Positions 63,601 through 64,000 of a stretch of DNA of 64,000 nt are shown here, one piece after another (positions within the stretch are counted from its first letter, which is position 1; each line of letters opens with the position of its first letter). Below the pieces are notes generated by a model. It ran no database searches, was not told where the DNA came from, and saw only the letters and a program-made list of their open reading frames with translations. Both the position numbers and the translations under genes were made by a program. Origin of the DNA: Neoarius graeffei (Eukaryota > Chordata > Actinopteri > Siluriformes > Ariidae); NCBI RefSeq assembly GCF_027579695.1, contig NC_083590.1:21223610-21287609 (forward strand), written 5' to 3'.

Positions 63601-64000
63601 CCAGGCATTTTAGCACCATTAATGTTAGTTTGTTCCTGAACATGATGTATGAACAGGTGAATGTGCATTCTCTTGCACTAAATTAGTGTAAAAATTAACA
63701 TAGATATAAATATCTTATGCCAAATTATTACGTCGTTACAAAAAATAAAGAAAAAATCAGAGTCCTTGTCTCCAGTTTACGAGTCCGAATGCAGTTAATG
63801 CACGAGTCTGAGTTCGAGTCATCGGTGCTCAAGTCCAAGTCAAGTCACGAGTCCTTAAAATTAGGGCACGAGTCAGACTCAAGTCTGATAAGCAGCAGGA
63901 CGTTTACCAATATGAGTGGATCACGCTGTGATAATAAATATCTGTGGATGAATATTGGTTTATTATTTTAGGGAGAACCTGGTAGTCCTGGGGCATTGGG
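41840..64000 (+). CDS. col28a1: col28a1-type collagen XXVIII alpha chain (5' part; continues beyond the window)
   Basis: Secreted extracellular-matrix collagen of the VWA-collagen group. Join of 21 exons: 41840-41954, 44672-45228, 46342-46362, 46452-46511, 50251-50304, 50411-50455, 50543-50569, 53145-53189, 53277-53321, 55471-55524, 55604-55672, 55770-55838, 56450-56518, 56896-56964, 58271-58339, 58500-58568, 58800-58868, 61679-61750, 62246-62314, 62413-62484, 63972-64000+. Signal peptide, one VWA domain, a [15 protein letters not shown] junction, then Gly-X-Y repeats with short faults. The VWA domain ([28 protein letters not shown]) and the Cys junction fit COL28A1. Fish have several col28 paralogues, so the a/b or a1/a2 label is uncertain. 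The C-terminal VWA domain lies outside. Confidence 0.9.
41955..42130 (+). other. Start of col28a1 intron 1
   Basis: No recognised element before the TTAA element at 42135. Confidence 0.4.
42135..43037 (+). mobile_element. TTAA-flanked element with exon-like relic, in col28a1 intron 1
   Basis: TTAA at 42131-42134 and 43038-43041; ends AGGTGCTGACTGCAAAG and, inverted, AGGCACTGACTGCAAAG. Inside, the + strand at 42404-42600 encodes [20 protein letters not shown] and, after frame slips, [19 protein letters not shown] followed by GTAAGT, an exon-like relic of a lineage-specific repetitive protein. No transposase catalytic domain. Confidence 0.7.
43237..44092. repeat. Tandem duplication (384-bp unit) in a degenerate TA-element
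   Basis: CACCTGACCATCACAAACAT starts at 43258 and 43642; both units run to ACAAAGACATCAAATAC. The outer ends (AAGATATGTGGACACCTGAC and, inverted at ~44085, AAGTATGTGAGCGGACCTGA) resemble Tc1-type MITE ends. A third fragment of the unit is at 44223-44308. Confidence 0.75.
44177..44619 (-). mobile_element. Old divergent SINE family A copy next to col28a1 exon 2
   Basis: Minus orientation; the head (GCACGGTGGTGCAGTGGTTA) is recognisable but the body is diverged and the A/B boxes are mutated. Flanks TTTAATGCTCAATCCT (44161-44176) and CTTAACGCTCAATCCT (44620-44635), a 16-bp duplication with two mismatches. The right flank is 36 bp from the exon 2 acceptor. It contains a fragment of the neighbouring 384-bp unit. 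Confidence 0.75.
44672..45228 (+). CDS. col28a1: col28a1 exon 2: N-terminal von Willebrand factor A domain
   Basis: Acceptor TTTCCACTCTAG, donor ATG|GTTAGT; 557 nt, phase 1 in and phase 0 out. Encodes [20 protein letters not shown] through [18 protein letters not shown]. The metal-site motif is DSSEN, where DxSxS is usual, so the fifth position is Asn; the Thr (GQGT) and Asp (LITDGVDHP) positions are present. A single exon holding the whole VWA domain. Predicted to mediate matrix ligand binding. Confidence 0.93.
45440..46025 (+). repeat. Dispersed repeat family T, copy 2, with three ~160-bp units
   Basis: Units start at 45522, 45683 and 45839 (ATCGCTTCTTCT, ATCGCTTCTTCT, ATCACTTCTTCT), period 161 and 156. 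Inverted relative to copy 1 (15560-16190). In col28a1 intron 2. Confidence 0.8.
46342..46362 (+). CDS. col28a1: col28a1 exon 3, 21-nt microexon
   Basis: Acceptor TTTACTAATAG, donor GTAAGT; encodes NTVVTTE in phase 0, joining the VWA domain to the Cys junction. Small but with strong splice sites and correct phase. Confidence 0.75.
46452..46511 (+). CDS. col28a1: col28a1 exon 4: Cys junction and start of the triple helix
   Basis: Encodes [20 protein letters not shown] (60 nt). Three cysteines precede the first Gly-X-Y triplets, a layout shared with COL28A1 where they may crosslink chains. Donor GTAAGG. Confidence 0.9.
47160..47226 (+). mobile_element. 5'-truncated SINE family A fragment (67 bp)
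   Basis: Only the last part of the SINE (TAGGCTCCAGCTTGCCTGCG ... GGATAAGCGGCTACAGATAA) and a GGAT tail, flanked by AGCATCCCAGAGA (47147-47159, 47227-47239). A clean 13-bp duplication for a 5'-truncated copy. Confidence 0.85.
47240..47582 (+). pseudogene. Deleted Tc1 transposase relic
   Basis: [10 protein letters not shown] is fused by a large deletion to [20 protein letters not shown] and [13 protein letters not shown], then stops at the third catalytic position (Glu codon replaced by a stop after SPI). The C-terminus [19 protein letters not shown] remains. Confidence 0.8.
48066..49675 (+). mobile_element. Tc1-like transposon (fourth family), inner level of the nest
   Basis: TA at 48064-48065 and 49676-49677; ends CAGTGGTGCTTGAAAGTTTG on both sides; ~200-bp arms. 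The insertion site matches CCTCTATACACC of MITE copy B exactly. Confidence 0.9.
48433..49455 (+). CDS. Tc1-type transposase, open frame but catalytic Glu replaced by Lys (340 aa)
   Basis: Start [18 protein letters not shown] (an upstream in-frame ATG at 48355 lies in the terminal repeat and is less likely). HTH region [11 protein letters not shown] then [16 protein letters not shown] linker. Catalytic positions: D in WMDENK, D in QQDNGPKH, and Lys in [11 protein letters not shown] where Tc1 has Glu (35 residues after the second Asp). The sister copy at 60042 keeps Glu there. The protein is therefore expected to be catalytically dead although the frame is open. Confidence 0.85.
   Translation: MARTKEISEDLRKSVGDAHQAGKHYKTISKEFGLHQSTDRQTVYKWRKLKTIVTLPRSGRPTKITPRARCVIVGEVTKDPTVTSKQLKASLTLANVNVHESTIRRTLNNNSVHGRAARRKPLLSKKNIAACLQSAKDHVDKPEGYWTNVLWMDENKIELFGLNEKRYVWRKENTAFQHKNLIPSVKHGGGSIMVWACFAASGPGWLAIIDGTMNSELYQRILKENIRTSVHELNLKRRWAMQQDNGPKHTSRSTKEWLKKNKFNVLEWPSQSPDFNPIKMLWKDLKRAVHVRKPTNIPELKLLCMEEWAKIPPSRCAGLINSYRKHLVAVIAAQGGHTRY
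49950..50250 (+). other. col28a1 intron 4, 3' end
   Basis: AT-rich; the last 30 bases are the polypyrimidine tract before exon 5. Nothing else seen. Confidence 0.4.
50251..50304 (+). CDS. col28a1: col28a1 exon 5 (54 nt, 6 triplets)
   Basis: Encodes [18 protein letters not shown], uninterrupted Gly-X-Y; donor GTAAGT. Confidence 0.9.
50411..50455 (+). CDS. col28a1: col28a1 exon 6 (45 nt)
   Basis: [15 protein letters not shown]; acceptor ATTATAG, donor GTGCCA (weak match beyond GT). Confidence 0.85.
50543..50569 (+). CDS. col28a1: col28a1 exon 7 (27 nt)
   Basis: GRSGVKGEK, three triplets; acceptor CTCGTTCCAG, donor GTTTGT. The shortest collagenous exon here. Confidence 0.82.
50570..52018 (+). 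other. col28a1 intron 7, unassigned part
   Basis: No exon found. 51590-52470 contains sequence with inverted similarity at its ends (ATTCACTGGAT near 51717 and ATCCAGTGAATGTGGATAGA near 52459), suggesting an old repeat into which the SINE at 52032 was inserted. Confidence 0.35.
52032..52394 (-). mobile_element. SINE family A, copy 6
   Basis: Minus orientation; 13-bp duplication CTACTCATGGTAT (52019-52031, 52395-52407). It lacks a few bases near its tail (CTACAGGCAAGC, without GGTCGCA). Confidence 0.9.
52505..52537. repeat. (GA)n microsatellite
   Basis: Run of ~16 GA units after GATAGATAGA, in col28a1 intron 7. Confidence 0.9.
52631..53040 (+). mobile_element. SINE family A, copy 7, with expanded GATG tail
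   Basis: Plus orientation; duplication GTATACCATGG / GTATACCAAGG (52620-52630, 53041-53051, one mismatch). The 3' tail has expanded to about ten GATG units (53001-53040). Confidence 0.9.
53145..53189 (+). CDS. col28a1: col28a1 exon 8 (45 nt)
   Basis: [15 protein letters not shown]; contains a Cys inside the triple helix, a candidate inter-chain crosslink. Acceptor TGTGTTATAG, donor GTATGT. Confidence 0.88.
53277..53321 (+). CDS. col28a1: col28a1 exon 9 (45 nt)
   Basis: [15 protein letters not shown]; acceptor CTTCCCACAG, donor GTGATC. Confidence 0.88.
53830..54160 (+). mobile_element. tRNA-derived SINE (family C)
   Basis: Head TTGGCCTAAAGGTTAGAGAA (A-box-like) and AGTTTGATTCC (B-box-like), body with GGCACCGAACCCCCAACTG, end GTGACAAATAAAGGC with a CTT-rich tail. 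Related minus-strand fragments at 56686-56855 and 62740-62893. Confidence 0.7.
54186..54569 (-). mobile_element. SINE family A, copy 8
   Basis: Minus orientation, complete head (GGGCGGCACAGTGGTGTAGT) and tail (GATGAGATGAGATG). I could not identify a target duplication. Confidence 0.8.
54570..55470 (+). other. col28a1 intron 9 with microsatellites
   Basis: (CA)n at 54663-54689, (ATATT)n about 55227-55283, and (TG)n at 55447-55465 next to the exon 10 acceptor, where it replaces part of the usual pyrimidine tract. Confidence 0.8.
55471..55524 (+). CDS. col28a1: col28a1 exon 10 (54 nt)
   Basis: [18 protein letters not shown]; acceptor GTGTGTTTCAG, donor GTCAGT. Confidence 0.88.
55604..55672 (+). 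CDS. col28a1: col28a1 exon 11 (69 nt, 23-residue module)
   Basis: [15 protein letters not shown] then GIGFPGLK: Gly-X-Gly fault at residues 16-18. Donor GTATAA. Confidence 0.9.
55770..55838 (+). CDS. col28a1: col28a1 exon 12 (69 nt module)
   Basis: [15 protein letters not shown] then GVGEPGPL; fault at 16-18. Donor GTAAGT. Confidence 0.9.
55946..56270 (-). pseudogene. Tc1-type terminal and transposase scraps
   Basis: Minus-strand remains of the Tc1 family with CAACCCTGATGCCAAAAAAG end (~56269-56250), including a piece corresponding to [11 protein letters not shown] near 56130-56165. Internally deleted and heavily mutated. In col28a1 intron 12. Confidence 0.65.
56450..56518 (+). CDS. col28a1: col28a1 exon 13 (69 nt module)
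   Basis: [15 protein letters not shown] then GRGLSGPK; fault at 16-18. Donor GTAAAT. Confidence 0.9.
56686..56855 (-). mobile_element. SINE family C-like fragment
   Basis: Minus strand: CATGGCCTAATGGTTAGAAA (A-box-like) and CTGGTTTGATTCCCTGG (B-box-like), then CCCCCAACTGCTGCTCTGGG; ends at GCATTTAGCAGATGCTCTTA. Confidence 0.65.
56896..56964 (+). CDS. col28a1: col28a1 exon 14 (69 nt module)
   Basis: [15 protein letters not shown] then GFGIKGEK; fault at 16-18. Donor GTGAGA. Confidence 0.9.
57234..57604 (+). mobile_element. SINE family A, copy 9
   Basis: Plus orientation; 10-bp duplication AATAAAACAC (57224-57233, 57605-57614). In col28a1 intron 14, facing copy 10. Confidence 0.88.
57639..58001 (-). 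mobile_element. SINE family A, copy 10
   Basis: Minus orientation; 11-bp duplication CTGATAGTTAT (57628-57638, 58002-58012). Forms a head-out inverted pair with copy 9, ~34 bp apart. Confidence 0.88.
58271..58339 (+). CDS. col28a1: col28a1 exon 15 (69 nt module), GC donor
   Basis: [15 protein letters not shown] then GVGIQGEK; fault at 16-18. The phase and length require a donor at AAAAG|GCAATC, that is GC rather than GT. Reading on gives non-collagenous codons. Acceptor GTTGATCCTGAAG. Confidence 0.85.
58500..58568 (+). CDS. col28a1: col28a1 exon 16 (69 nt module), GC donor
   Basis: [15 protein letters not shown] then GVGIVGPK; fault at 16-18. Donor CAAAG|GCGAGT, again GC with otherwise good consensus. 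Confidence 0.87.
58800..58868 (+). CDS. col28a1: col28a1 exon 17 (69 nt module), Gly replaced by Ser at the fault
   Basis: [15 protein letters not shown] then SIGEPGPK: residue 16 of the module is Ser instead of Gly. Acceptor TTGCTTTCCAG, donor GTACAG. Confidence 0.88.
59675..61278 (+). mobile_element. Tc1-like transposon, second copy of the 48066 family
   Basis: TA at 59673-59674 and 61279-61280; ends CAGTGGTGCTTGAAAATTTG and, inverted, CAGTAGTGCTTGAAAATTTG. 1,604 bp. Confidence 0.9.
60042..61058 (+). pseudogene. Tc1-type transposase with two stops, catalytic triad retained
   Basis: Aligns with 48433-49455 throughout (two codons shorter near LANVHES). Stops: TGA at 60693-60695 (CGA in the sister copy, CpG decay) and TAA near 60846 (CAA in the sister copy). 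Catalytic residues: D in WMDETK, D in QKDNDPKH (usual Gln before the Asp replaced by Lys), E in [11 protein letters not shown]. Confidence 0.87.
61679..61750 (+). CDS. col28a1: col28a1 exon 18 (72 nt, 8 perfect triplets)
   Basis: [18 protein letters not shown] then GAVGPK, no fault. Acceptor TATGTTCCAG, donor GTAGGG. Confidence 0.9.
61751..62245 (+). other. col28a1 intron 18, nothing recognised
   Basis: No exon or named repeat seen; the minus frame at 61995-62288 has no domain. Confidence 0.4.
62246..62314 (+). CDS. col28a1: col28a1 exon 19 (69 nt module)
   Basis: [15 protein letters not shown] then GKGIPGEK; fault at 16-18. Acceptor GGGACGTTAG, donor GTTAAT. Confidence 0.88.
62413..62484 (+). 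CDS. col28a1: col28a1 exon 20 (72 nt, 8 perfect triplets)
   Basis: [18 protein letters not shown] then GPPGAK. Acceptor GTCACCAAAG (weak pyrimidine tract), donor GTAAAT. Confidence 0.87.
62740..62893 (-). mobile_element. SINE family C-like fragment in intron 20
   Basis: Minus strand: CATGGCCTAATGGTTTGAGA and CTGGTTTGATTCCCTGG, then GCACCTAACCCCCAACTGCT; ends GCATTTAGCAGATACTCTTA-like, as in 56686-56855. Confidence 0.65.
63049..63887 (-). mobile_element. 839-bp hAT element with a BED-finger relic
   Basis: Perfect 8-bp duplication ATAAGCAG (63041-63048, 63888-63895). Ends CAGTGTTGTAGTCGAGTC and, inverted, CAGACTTGAGTCTGACTC, with GAGTC-rich sub-termini. Same family as 16199-18522. In col28a1 intron 20. 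Confidence 0.88.
63400..63610 (-). pseudogene. BED zinc-finger exon of hAT transposase
   Basis: Minus frame: [55 protein letters not shown]. The C-x2-C and H-x4-H pairs of a BED finger are complete here, but no catalytic part follows within the element. Confidence 0.75.
63972..64000 (+). CDS. col28a1: col28a1 exon 21 (cut by the window end)
   Basis: Acceptor [20 protein letters not shown] then the window ends within the next Gly codon. Confidence 0.8.

Noticed and set aside
1..64000. CRISPR arrays, operons, ribosome-binding sites
   Set aside because: Spliced genes and vertebrate-type retroelements show eukaryotic DNA; repeats are dispersed or tandem, with no spacer structure.

Overview
The window is nuclear DNA from a ray-finned (teleost) fish. 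Evidence: spliced vertebrate genes with GT-AG introns, and a dense load of fish-type mobile DNA (Tc1/mariner, hAT, TTAA-flanked THAP elements, tRNA-derived SINEs, L1, RTE and CR1/L2/Rex-like LINEs). The SINE family may point to a catfish-like lineage, but I cannot fix the species.

Only two host genes are visible, both on the + strand. The first is the 3' part of rpa3, the 14-kDa subunit of the single-strand DNA-binding replication protein A: three coding exons at 10455-10529, 10745-10856 and 14583-14665. Its N-terminal exon(s) lie outside the window or were not recognised. The second is the 5' part of a type XXVIII collagen gene (col28a1 type): signal-peptide exon at 41840-41954, VWA exon at 44672-45228, two linker exons, then 17 collagenous exons to the window end, where the gene runs off. 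RPA3 and COL28A1 are near neighbours, in the same relative orientation, on human chromosome 7p21; MIOS, which lies between them in human, is not seen here.

Layout. 1-10.4 kb: repeats only (a ~585-bp foldback, three TTAA-flanked elements, an RTE remnant split by a 671-bp element, a CR1/L2-like LINE split by a MITE, a 903-bp hAT inside a foldback TTAA element, a dead Tc1 and a Tc1 with an open transposase frame). 10.4-14.8 kb: rpa3, whose last intron holds a nest of hAT elements plus a SINE. 14.8-41.6 kb: intergenic repeats, including hAT nests, three more Tc1-type elements, a target-site-flanked RTE fragment and a 5.2-kb L1 with both ORFs open and a 15-bp target-site duplication. 41.8-64 kb: col28a1, with introns carrying SINEs (one inverted pair), tandem duplications, a three-level Tc1 nest and a small hAT carrying a BED-finger relic.

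The most notable observations are the open full-length L1; the five TTAA|AG elements, two of them carrying THAP-like first exons (Kolobok-like); the strict 23-residue collagen exon module with a Gly-X-Gly fault at one fixed position; two consecutive GC-AG introns; and several insertions whose empty sites can be read from other copies in this same window.
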